From: Nageia nagi
Taxonomy: Eukaryota > Pinophyta
DNA: 64,000 nt
Direction of reading: 5' to 3'
Assembly: GCA_050084985.1 (NCBI GenBank)
Contig: JBITNC010000001.1
Location: 85,746,001 to 85,810,000, forward strand
Of the stretch, positions 1 through 9,433 are shown in pieces; the first letter of the stretch is position 1, and each line of letters opens with the position of its first letter. The position numbers were made by a program, and so were the translations under genes. The notes under the pieces were generated by a model, which ran no database searches, was not told where the DNA came from, and saw only the letters and a program-made list of their open reading frames with translations.

Positions 1-343
1 GTATTACTTCATCATACTTTTCCTTGTGAACCACTCAACCACTTAGACCATTGGGATGTTGGGATGAATGTATTCATGCTTGCTAAAATTGCAGATTCTC
101 CCTCCCATCATATGATGCAATCTTAGATAGAAGATAACCCACTAGCACTCCTTGATTTCATTCAAGATTTGGACATTGGGTTGTGAAGCTATGAAGGTAG
201 ACATTTTGGCCATCACTTGCAGCAAAAAATTGGAACTCTTTCTCCTTATTCTTTCATTTGCATTACATCTTTTCAGGATGGGAAAGAGAAGGGCCAATTT
301 ATCTTGAGTTGCTTGGGGATAAGCAATTCAGGAAGGGGAGATT
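1..343 (+). other. 3' internal tail of an LTR element cut by the window edge
   Basis: This stretch lies just left of a complete LTR and ends in a purine-rich tract (AGGAAGGGGAGA, about 330-341), the expected plus-strand primer site. It is therefore read as the last part of an element whose body lies outside the window. No recognisable pol domain is visible in any frame. Whether it codes for anything cannot be decided here. Confidence 0.4.
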
Positions 344-1447
344 TGTAATGTCCCCAAATTTGTAAAATGTCCACTTTCTCTCCTCTTGCAGTGTGATGTT
401 CATGGCAAAGGAGGAGAAACCAAAAATAACTTAATTTAGGAGTATTTTATTAATATTTTGTATTTATTTCTATAACCAAGGCTAAAGAGACCCTTGAGGC
501 ACTCACCCTTGGATTTTATTTAATTAATTTGGCTCAATTATTTGTAATTAATGCAATATTAGTCTCTCATAATGGGACATTGCATTTATGAGCCATTGAT
601 CTTGTAATTTGGCATCTCTAGGTAACCATTATGGAATGTTGGGCTTCCTAGATCCCTAGATGATTTAATTTGTCATCCCAAGACACCAGAAGATGGATGT
701 TGCACTTTGGATGATTCTAAGGTATGAGAGATCTTGTTATAAAAGGAGATGGGATGCATCATTTGATGAATGCTTGAAGATCATCAAAGTTTATCTCTTT
801 TTGAGGGTTAGCAGCTAGTGGAGTTACAGCTTTCCAGTAAGCTTAGTGGGAGAGCTCAAGCTAGTGTGGAGGAGTTCTTACCTAAGCTAGGATAGTAGCT
901 CAAGCTAGTGAGGTGGAGTTTCTAGAGTAGCTTGAGCCAATGAGGTGGAGTTACTAGAATAGTTTGAGCTAGTGTGGTGGAACTATTCTATCCTTGATCC
1001 ATATCCAGCTAGTGGGGTAGATCCAAATCCATCCAATGTAGCCATATTCCAGATCTAGATCTAACCTACCAAATTAGTGCGAGGAGGCACATCCTAGATC
1101 CAGACCAGCTGAATCAGTGTGAGGAGGCTTGTCTAGCATTAGGGGGAAGAGGTTGAAGAACTTGTAGGGCTAGATCATCCAAATCTACCTTATGAGGGAA
1201 AACATCCTGCTTCTTGAGCATTTGGATATTTTTCCTTGAGTATTGTACTTATCCATTTGGTACATCCCAGCTCTTGAAGAATAAAATTCATTCTTGGCTC
1301 TATTTCTTGTTCAATTTGTAGATTTGATTTGAATTGAGCTAGTTAAAAAAATATAAAATATATATAAATTCCTAAGTAGTGATATTTCAACTTTGGAATA
1401 TTACACTTTAACAAAAATTGCATTTTGTGAGTTTTGGGGATATTACA
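344..1447 (+). repeat. LTR with 12-bp near-perfect inverted ends (3' LTR)
   Basis: The repeat starts TGTAATGTCCCC and ends GGGGATATTACA, inverted ends matching at 11 of 12 positions. That is far more than the usual TG/CA. A TATA-like box (737-746) and an AATAAA signal (1280-1285) sit in the expected promoter and polyadenylation order. A run of degenerate repeats (about 850-990, around the words AGCTAGTG and GGTGGAG) follows the promoter. The purine tract on the left marks it as a 3' LTR or a solo LTR. No second copy is present in the window and no primer site follows it, so it does not belong to element G on its right. Confidence 0.75.
737..746 (+). promoter_or_regulatory. TATA box of the 344-1447 LTR
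   Basis: TTATAAAAGG lies about 390 bases into the LTR and about 540 bases before the AATAAA motif, a normal U3/R layout. Predicted from sequence only. Confidence 0.5.
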
Positions 1448-1517
1448 ATAAGTAGTTGTACTAAAATCCTATGGTTTTAGTTAGGACTAATGAGTGATTT
1501 TATGAGTTGTTTTAGAC

Positions 1518-2830
1518 ATGGATCAGTTAAGAGTATTCTTGTGAAGTCTTTCAAGAAGAGATCTTGATGAGCTCTTTGAAGATATTTAGCATGATGGATA
1601 AGAAACATCTAATGAAGGAGCTAACCACAATTATGGAAGTAAAAATGATCACATTCAAGCTATTATTGAGGGTATGCAAAGATAGATTAATCAACTAGCA
1701 AGAGAATCAATTTAGCTAGATAATTTGATTGAGTTTGGTAGCCCTCTGTGTGATAAGAATTACTTATGCTTGCCACCACTAGATTATAAAGATCTCAAGT
1801 TCTATAAGTTCAATGGGTAGGGAGATCCTAGGAGACATTTGCAAGGGTTTAAAGATGAGTGTGAGCTCAAAGTCAATGTAGATTTGAGATTACAAACAAA
1901 GTTATTTGCTCATAGTTTGGAAGGAGAGGCTCATGAATGGTTCTATTCTCTACCTAAAAGGTCAATTACATCATTTCAATAATTGAGCAACTTATTTCTA
2001 GAATATTATAAGCATAATATCAAGAATGAAGTCATGGTTTTGGATATATGTGCTATGAGGCAAGGCAGTAATGAAAATCTTGAAAGGTTTTTCATGTGAT
2101 TCAAGAAGACATTATAATAAATCAAAACTAAGCTTATGGTAAAAGAGGTAAATAATACCTTCAAGGATGCTATCATATTATCCTTACAATCTTATGTCAT
2201 TAATTATACACATATATATTTTTCATATGACATATAAGTTGTTGGAAAAGAGAAAGTCCTTATGAAATTAGGGTTTATGAAGTATCGAGATGATGACAAA
2301 CCTAGGGCCAAGGATAAGCAGCCATAATCACTAAAGAAAGACAAATCCATTCATGTAGTAGAAAAAGTAGATGAAAAAAAAAAGAAAGGAAATTCATAAA
2401 GTTTCCTATACCTCCTAATTTTATCTTGAAAGATCTAATGGCAAAGGGACTATTACAACCTTTACCTAAGTGAGAGGAAGATGAGTCAATAGAGAGGCTA
2501 GCATGGTATAGGGAAGACAAATACTATGAATATCATTAAACCAAGGGGCATTCCACTAATGGCTATGGAGGCCTAAGAAACAAAATACAAAGGCTCATAA
2601 AATATGGATTCCATGTGTGTCCTACCAAGTTTAAAGATATAGGGGAAGAGCAACATATCAATGTAATTTTCTATGAAGAAATGTGTGCAGCACTTACAAG
2701 AGGAAGATCAAGAGTAGCAATAGGTCTTGTCACATGTGAAAAGGAGCTTCTTAAAGACCCAAGAAGTTTTGAACTCATTAAGAAACTCAATAATACACAA
2801 GCCAAGGTTAGTTTGTTTTAATTGCTTCAA
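1518..2830 (+). pseudogene. gag: gag (capsid) of element G, decayed
   Basis: The start is taken at the ATG at 1518, the first Met of a region that aligns in sense with plant gypsy capsid proteins. The retrotransposon gag core is readable at about 1770-2130: LPPLDYKDLKFYKFNG, then GDPRRHLQGF, KLFAHSLEGEAHEWFYSLPK and RQGSNENLERF, interrupted by stops. A second piece, open at 2615-2821, corresponds to the C-terminal gag region and resembles the equivalent stretch of element F. Capsid would package element RNA in the cytoplasm. Stops at several sites make it non-functional. The spacing to protease is normal for the family. Confidence 0.75.
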
Positions 2831-2959
2831 ATTTCAAAACCTCATAGAGAAATGATGGATCAAATTTTTAAGAATAGTCAGATAGATAGGAATATCTCAA
2901 TCATTACTTTTGCATAAAAGGAAAAAATATGAGTAAAGGATATGTTATCACTTTTCACC

Positions 2960-4019
2960 CTATGAAAGGCTTAGCAAGGATGTAACCTAGTTACATCCAC
3001 CATTATTTATTGAAGTGAATATCTTGGGCAATACAGTTAATAGATCATTAATAGATGGTGGGGTAGTTTTGAATATTAGTACCACTCATTTGCCTTCATA
3101 GTTTGATCCAAATTTACTACCTCCAAGAGAAGAGACTACTATGAGAGTTAAGGGGTTTAATGGTGTTCTAAAAAAATATGCAAGAATCATCACACTTTTA
3201 ATCAAAGTAGGAAAACCTTCTTTTAATTTTATTTTTGGAAGACCTTGGATAGATGACATGGAAGGAGTAGCATCCACTTTGCATATATGTTTTAAGTTTT
3301 GTTCTAAAGGAAATGTTTATAAGGTAGAAGTAGATGAGCAACTAGACAAGTAGTGCAATTATGTTCTCCTTGAGAGATTTATTCCATATGATGTAGAATA
3401 TGAGGCTATCTTAGCTAAGAATGATCAAATATATAGAAAAGCATTACAAAGAATTAACATCAAGGATATCAGGTTTGGCTCGCACACCATCATAAACATC
3501 AATAATGTTATTCTAGAGAGAGACTTGGATGGATAGTAATAGGATAAAAAAAAGGACCTCTCAATCTCCTCTATGATCCATAAATATTGCTAATGGTCCT
3601 CTTTAGAGGAAATCATAGAGAAAAACAAATATTACATTATTCTATCTCATGGAGATGGTCACGATGGTCAGGTTAGTTATCCGTTATTAATGCAAGAAGA
3701 TGAATGGGTAAGAGAAGATAAAAATTACTTTGTTATTGAATTTGAAATAGATGATGAAGATTTAATAAATGCTATATACATTTTTTATAATGATGATTCT
3801 TTTTTAGAATCTATGGGTGCTAGAACTGAATATCTAACTAGACATAAAAAGAGGACTCACAAACATTGTCTAGATGTACATGCTTGCTTTGGTGAATCTA
3901 TGGAAGATAAAATCAAAGAGTTGGAAGAGTTTCCATTTTCCACATCATCATAATAATATATGACTTGGTTGAATAAAGATATAGAGGAGGTCAACATTGG
4001 TTCTTAAGAGACACCATGA
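2960..4019 (+). pseudogene. Protease and linker of element G
   Basis: An aspartic protease core is readable: the active-site stretch LIDGGVVLN (aspartate codon near 3054) is followed in an overlapping frame by the open piece 3141-3353 carrying the flap and the FGRPWIDDMEG motif typical of plant gypsy proteases. The enzyme would cut the polyprotein. The active site reads DGG rather than the DTG/DSG of copia elements; DGG-like variants are known in plant gypsy proteases. The linker to RT holds an 87-codon open stretch (3690-3953) rich in acidic residues, with no domain I can name. Stops and a frame change separate the two halves. Confidence 0.65.
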
Positions 4020-5460
4020 TTCTTAAAAATAGGTAAGCTTTTTGGGGAACCTTTGCAAAATGAGTTGATTAAATCCTTTCATGATTATTCTAAATTATTT
4101 TCTTGGTCATATAAATATATGCTTAGATTAGATAAAAATTTTGTAGTACATAACTTGGTTATTGAGAAAGGAGTAGTTACTATAAAGCAAAAATCAAGAA
4201 AGATACATTTTCAGATTTCTTTACTAGTAAAGAAGGAAATTGAGAAACTATTGGAAGTTGGTTTCATTAGACCCATTTATTATTCAAAATGGATGGCCAA
4301 TGTTGTTTTAGTGAAAAATAATATAGGTGAAATTAGATTATGTACTAATTTTAAATATCTCAATAAATCATATTCAAAAGATGACTTCCCACTACCCAAC
4401 ATAGATATGATCATTGATAGTTTGGCAGGTTATGAGATGTTATCATTTATGAATGGATTTTTAGGATATAATCAAATCAAAATTAAGGAAAGTGATCAGC
4501 ATAAAATAGCCTTTATAAATACTTGAAGCAACGTTTGCTACAAGGTAATGCCATTTGGTCTTAAGAATGTAGGGGCCATATATCAAAGAGCAATGAAAAC
4601 CATGTTTCATGACTTTATCCATAAAATAGTAGAGGTCTATATAGATGATATCTTGATAAAATCAAAGAATAAATAAGACCATTTAAAGGTTGTAAAAATA
4701 TCATTTGAAAGGATTAATAAGTACAAGTTAAGAATCAAGCCTAAGAATCAAGCCTCAAAACTATGTATTTGGGGTATCATCAGAAAAACTCTTAGGGCAC
4801 ATTATCTCTAGAAGAGGTGTTGAAGTGGATCCAAAGAAGATTAAGGCCATCACAAAAATGTCTCCTACAAATCTCAAGCAATTAAGAAGCCTCCAAGACA
4901 AGATCCAAGCTATTATAAGATTCATTTATCAATTAATAGATAAGATAGCTCCTATGTCTCATTTACTTAAGAAATAAGTTGAGTTTAAATGGGATGTTAA
5001 GTGTTAAGAAGTATTTGATAGAATAAAAGAGTGTTTGCTACATCAACTAGTATTAGCTCCATATAGGCATAGAGAACCTCTTTGGCTCTATGTCTCAGCT
5101 ACAAAACAAGGTAATGTTGGCAAAAAAGGAAGAAGATGGTAAAGAGAGAGCAGTCTACTTTATTAGTAGAATATTGAAAGAATATGAAACTAGTTACACA
5201 CCCATTGAGAAGTTATGTCAATGTATAGTGTTTGCTACTGAGAGGTTGAGGCATTATATGATCAATAGCACAACACATGTAATTACTCAAGTAGACCCAT
5301 TAAGATATTTGATGTAAAAACCATGCCTCAATGGAAGGTTACCAAAATGGATCATGCTACTTCAAGAGTTTGATCTCAAGTTTGTGAAACAAAAATTAGT
5401 TCAAGGGTAGCTAGTTGCAGATTTTGTTGCAAAGTTTCCCATGGAAGATAGTACATAACT
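4020..5460 (+). pseudogene. pol: Reverse transcriptase and first RNase H of element G
   Basis: The open stretch 4053-4526 contains RT motifs in order: the GFIRPIYYSKWMANVVLVKN substrate region, CTNFKYLNK, then FPLPNIDMIIDSLAG and the LSFMNGFLGYNQI palm motif. After a stop, VMPFGLKN and the catalytic VYIDDIL (about 4636-4656) follow. The connecting region and gypsy RNase H follow; 5090-5317 carries RAVYFISRILKEYETSYTPIEK. RT copies element RNA to DNA and RNase H removes the RNA strand. Several in-frame stops and a frame change near 5080 inactivate it. The same order is seen in element F at 25380-26599. Confidence 0.85.
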
Positions 5461-5589
5461 CAAAGAAGAATTTTAGTACAAATGTGCTCTAGTAGAAACC
5501 ATATAATCTGTAGAAGAGGATCACCTATGACCTTCTTCTAAAGATAATAAGACCATTGAAATTCCTTTTTTAGAGGTTTTCAAACTCTA

Positions 5590-6170
5590 GAAAATGTATT
5601 TTGATGGAGCATCATAGTGTATGCAAGGTTTAGGAGTAGGAATAGCATTGATATTGCCTCAAAATGATGTTATTCCTATGTCATACAAACTATCATTTGA
5701 ATGTACAAATAATATGGTAAAATATGAAGCTCTCATATTAGGACTGAAAGTAGCTATAGAGATTAGTATTACACATTTGCATATTTATGGTGATTCACAG
5801 CTAATAGTGAATCAAGTCAATGAGATCTACAATACTAAGAATGAGAAGCTTATTTCATATAAATTCCTTGTTGCAAAACACCTTGCTTGGTTTGAAGAGT
5901 ATCAATTAGAAAACATTCCAAGGAATAATAACAGGTTGGCAGATGTAATGGCAAGTGTAGTTTCATTTATACCAATTGAGATAGAAGATAGGGAGACTAC
6001 TTTCACTATCAAGAACTTGGGAACTCCATCAATTGCTAAGGAGGAATTGAAAATGGTATGTGTTGCTCAAAAGGTTGTTATGATAAGTCCTTGGTACCAA
6101 CACATATTCAAATATTTGAGGGATAACTTTATTGATGCTACATTCGATAAGAAAGAATAGATTAGAATAA
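5590..6170 (+). pseudogene. Second (archaeal-type) RNase H of element G
   Basis: An RNase H fold starts with MYFDGAS (its first acidic residue), continues with LSFECTNNMVKYEALILGL (the catalytic glutamate region), HIYGDSQLIVNQV (third acidic residue) and IPRNNNRLAD (final aspartate). The acidic residues are all still present, although stops lie at the start. This domain is additional to the gypsy RNase H upstream, so the element carries two, which places it in the Tat lineage. The last part leads into the region before the integrase zinc finger. Confidence 0.8.
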
Positions 6171-6199
6171 AAAAGCTTACTACAAAATATGTCATTATT

Positions 6200-7345
6200 G
6201 GTGATATACTTTATAAAATATCATTTCATGGTATTCTTTAAAGATTTTTTCATGATGAGAAGATTGAAACAACATTAGAGCATCCTCATGGAGGGCATGT
6301 GGAGGTCATTTCAATGGGATATTAGTCTATGGAAAGTTAATTAGGATGGGTTATCGATGTCCCACCATGGAGCATGATTATTGTGAGCATGTCAAGAAGT
6401 GTGAGCAATATCAAAAGCATGCAAACTTAGAATTAACACCTACTCAAGAGTTGAACTATGTCACATCACCATGTCCTTTGTCAATGTGGGCTATGGATTT
6501 ATGGGTGTTATCAATCTTCCATCTAGTGAGGAGCACAATTTTATCTTAGTTCCCACCAAATACTACACTAAATGGGTTGAGGTAATTCATTTGAAAATAG
6601 CTATAAAAAAACATGTTATCAATTTCATCAAGGAATATATCATTTATATATTTGTCATACCTTAAAGGTTAATCATGGATAATGGTGCAAATTTTATAGG
6701 AAAGGATATTAAAGAATTTTGTAAAAAGATGAAGGTTGAACAAAGATTCTCTTCAATTTACTATCCCCAAGGAAATGGATAAGCTAAAGCAACAAATAAA
6801 ATAATCAAGAAAATCTTGGTAAAAACTATCAAAAAGAATGGTAGGGATTGGCATGATCAATTACCATATGCTTTATAGACATATAGAATAAGTGAAAGAA
6901 TAATAACAAGTGCTACTCCATACTCTCTTATGTATGGTGATGAATGAGTCATTCCTCTCGAAATTGAGATCTCTTATTTGAGAATTACACTTAAAGATAT
7001 CATAAAGGAAGCACAATAATGGGAAGTAAGGTTAAATTAGCTAGAGGCATTAGATGAGAAAATAATTAATGCACTAGAGCATCTTAGAACATATCAACAA
7101 ATAATAAAAAGGGTCTATGAAAAGAAAATGGTGCCCAAAGCATTTGAGGTTGGGGATATGGTTCTCCAAGAGAATGTTTCTAACACTATAGCAAAGGATG
7201 AACCTAAAGGAAAGTTTGAGCCAAATTGGATTGTCCCATACACCATCACAAAGGTATTTAGCAAAGGTGGATATATATTTTCTACATTGGATGTGGAGGT
7301 TCTCAAAAATCCATCAATGCTAGGCACCTAAAGAAGTATCACATC
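6200..7345 (+). pseudogene. Integrase of element G
   Basis: A degenerate HHCC zinc-binding region is followed by WAMDLW/MGVINLPSS (6471-6665, two overlapping frames at a frameshift), IMDNGANFIGKDIKEFC (second acidic residue) and YYPQGNG, with an alanine codon after the stop where the catalytic glutamate region is expected. The C-terminal domain is open at 7128-7327 (FEVGDMVL, KFEPNWIVPYTI, GGYIF), the beta-barrel region typical of gypsy integrases. Integrase inserts the DNA copy. At least one frameshift and several stops are present. Pol ends near 7345 and non-coding DNA follows. Confidence 0.8.
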
Positions 7346-7544
7346 TCGGTGACCTATGGGTTTACTTATGCAACTATTTTCATAAAAATGTTACTACAAG
7401 AATAAGCATGTGAATAGATGGCACAAAATTCAAAATAGAAGATCATTTTAATGTTATAAGAGGAGCACTAAAACTCCATTTTAGTAGAAAATAATCACCT
7501 ATGGTCCTATTTCATAGTCAAAAATAGCAAAAATAAAGGTCACC

Positions 7545-7790
7545 AGATACCCCTTGGTGCAGAGTTTTAGCTCTTAGATAGTAATATTTGCATGCCTCTT
7601 GGTAGAGTCTTAGCTCCCATATCATCATTATAGTTTCATGCCTCTTGGTAGAGCTTTATCTCCACCCCTTATTGCAATATGCCTATTGGTGTAGAGTTTT
7701 AAATCTCATACTCATTATAATATGCCTCTTAGCAAAGTCTTAGCTCCTAGTTTTATCATTATGCCTTTTACTAGGAAGTCCAACTTTCAC
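7545..7790 (+). repeat. Degenerate tandem repeat in the 3' region of element G
   Basis: The word ATGCCTCTTGGTAGAGTCTT and close variants recur five times at irregular spacing of about 45-65 bases, each copy continuing with AGCTCC or a variant and then an AT-rich spacer. Such repeats between integrase and 3' LTR are a known property of Tat-lineage elements. Confidence 0.7.
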
Positions 7791-9160
7791 AAGATCAATG
7801 GACAAAACCATCAGTGACATGAGATGGATGATCTCCACACATTATAATATATAAAAAATATGGGTAATTATCATTAGTGACCTCTTGGTAGATGGTTATG
7901 GACCCTAAAACTCTTTCTTTTACAAGTCATCATTGGGGCTCATGGAGCACATCAATGTCAACTAGGGGAAACATGGTGGATGTAATAATAGAGGGTTTTC
8001 TTAAACTCATACCTTTTTTCAATATGTTTTTCATATTTCTTATATCTTTATCATAGTTTAGTATCAAAATAGATTGATTGGTTTTGGTATTATGCTTGTC
8101 AATAGTTATCAATATTTGATTGCTATGACATCTTGGTTGTACTTTGAATGAAAAATCTTAATGTATCTAGAGATTTTCAATTTATCATCCAAATTGGGGC
8201 ATCTATTATCACCTAAAATTAATTTATGCATTTAATTTAATACATTACAAAATATGTACCCACACTTATACACATCTAGTTCAAGAATATTAATGTTATT
8301 TTGAATATGATCAATATATATATCTTTGACTTACTATATTCTTATGTATGTAAGTACATGTTGACTTAAAGAGTAGGTCATATTATTATCTATATAAATA
8401 GGGATCTAATAGTAATTCCACATCAAGGAGATACATGATCCCATATCTGGTCTTGATGATGGCAGTCTTTTAGGTGTCTCTTGACACTACCATTCAAGGC
8501 AAGGTTTGTGTACTTCCTTATGTGAGTGTCCTAACAATTATTGGCTTATTTGAGTATCAAACTGAGATCATAAAGAGTCCATGTGGAGGCACAAAGTTTG
8601 TCCAAAATGGACTACAATCTAACAAAGACCATCAATGCTTCTCTATAGATGAAAATAGACCATTGATTCTCCTTTTGAGAATGCAATAGATCAATCATAG
8701 CCCTCTTTTTAGATCATCTTGCTCCATGACTTTAGGTACAAACCCCATTGGTTGTTAAGGCTTTGTCACTATATTTCATTTATTGATATTAGGTATGTTC
8801 CATGAGGTAAGTATACAAACTTAGTCTTTTTTGGTAACATCATTTTGATTCTAGTTAATCATTATCTTCTATATCATCTTGTCTTGTTATAAATTGCTAT
8901 CTATTAGCTCAAAATTTACAAATATATGTTTCAATATTATAGGTATTCATTTATTTGCATTCTTAAATACATTTTTATTTGTAAATAATAACTACCACTA
9001 TTATGTGGAAATTATTTGGATTCAACACATTAACAAGGCCTTGAGGGTCAAACAATTAAGGTCAGGTGGACCTAGGTGTTACTTCTTTGCCATTACTCTT
9101 TCCTCAATTTAGTGGGTCTTATTTTCTTTTTTTCCAACTTTTTTGATGATCTATCTCTTT
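7791..9160 (+). other. Non-coding tail of G; possible 3' LTR with TATA box
   Basis: Two purine tracts that could prime plus-strand DNA occur (TTGGGGC near 7935 and near 8195). A TATA box (TATATAAATAGGG, 8391-8403) lies about 190 bases beyond the second, so an LTR may start near 8208. I found no matching second LTR, so its right edge is unknown. A 71-codon open stretch at 8474-8689 has no recognisable domain and is likely chance. Confidence 0.35.
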
Positions 9161-9331
9161 TAGGATCCATTGATTTTTGCCAAAAATTATGATGTCATCA
9201 CTCACAATCAATGGGTTTTATTTGATATCTTCACAAATCTTCACCCATCATTACTTGTTCTAGGACCCCCTAATTTTCACCAAAACCTATGACATCATCA
9301 CTCAAAATTGATGGATTCTTTTTGATATCTT
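9161..9331 (+). repeat. Two tandem copies of a 100-bp unit
   Basis: The block starting TAGGATCCATTGATTTTTGC at 9161 recurs at 9261 as TAGGACCCCCTAATTTTCAC. Both contain ATGATGTCATCACTCA or a close variant and end in TTTGATATCTTC or TTTGATATCTTG. The period is exactly 100 bases, with roughly 80% identity by eye. Confidence 0.75.
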
Positions 9332-9332
9332 G

Positions 9333-9433
9333 GACATGCATTTACATAACTCTTGTACACTTTGTATTTACACAACTCTTAGACATTTTGTATTTACACA
9401 ACTTCTAGACACTTGTATTTACACAACTCCTAG
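9333..9433 (+). repeat. Four tandem copies of a 25-27-bp unit
   Basis: TTTGTATTTACACAACTCTTAG and variants occur four times head to tail. The array begins directly after the 100-bp tandem pair, so two unrelated repeat arrays abut. Confidence 0.8.

Larger units (their letters stand above)
1518..8215 (+). mobile_element. Element G: degenerate Tat-type Ty3/gypsy retrotransposon
   Basis: Domains run gag, protease, RT, RNase H, a second (archaeal-type) RNase H, integrase. RT before integrase identifies Ty3/gypsy, and the extra RNase H between RNase H and integrase is the mark of the Tat/Ogre lineage. The reading frame is broken by many stops and by several frameshifts (open pieces fall in all three frames), so it is long dead. 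No 5' LTR or primer site is visible; the foreign LTR at 344-1447 sits where they would be. A long non-coding tail with tandem repeats follows integrase, as is common in Tat elements. The right boundary is a guess based on a TTGGGGC purine tract near 8195. Confidence 0.8.

Noticed and set aside
344-1447. LTR as the 5' LTR of element G
   Set aside because: A purine tract precedes it, no primer site follows it and no matching LTR is found after G, so it is the 3' end of another element.
8474-8689. 71-codon open frame after a TATA box
   Set aside because: No domain and no second copy; it probably falls in an LTR or its flank by chance.
9161-9433. Possible CRISPR-like array
   Set aside because: The units are directly tandem without unique spacers of constant length, and the setting is a plant retroelement region.
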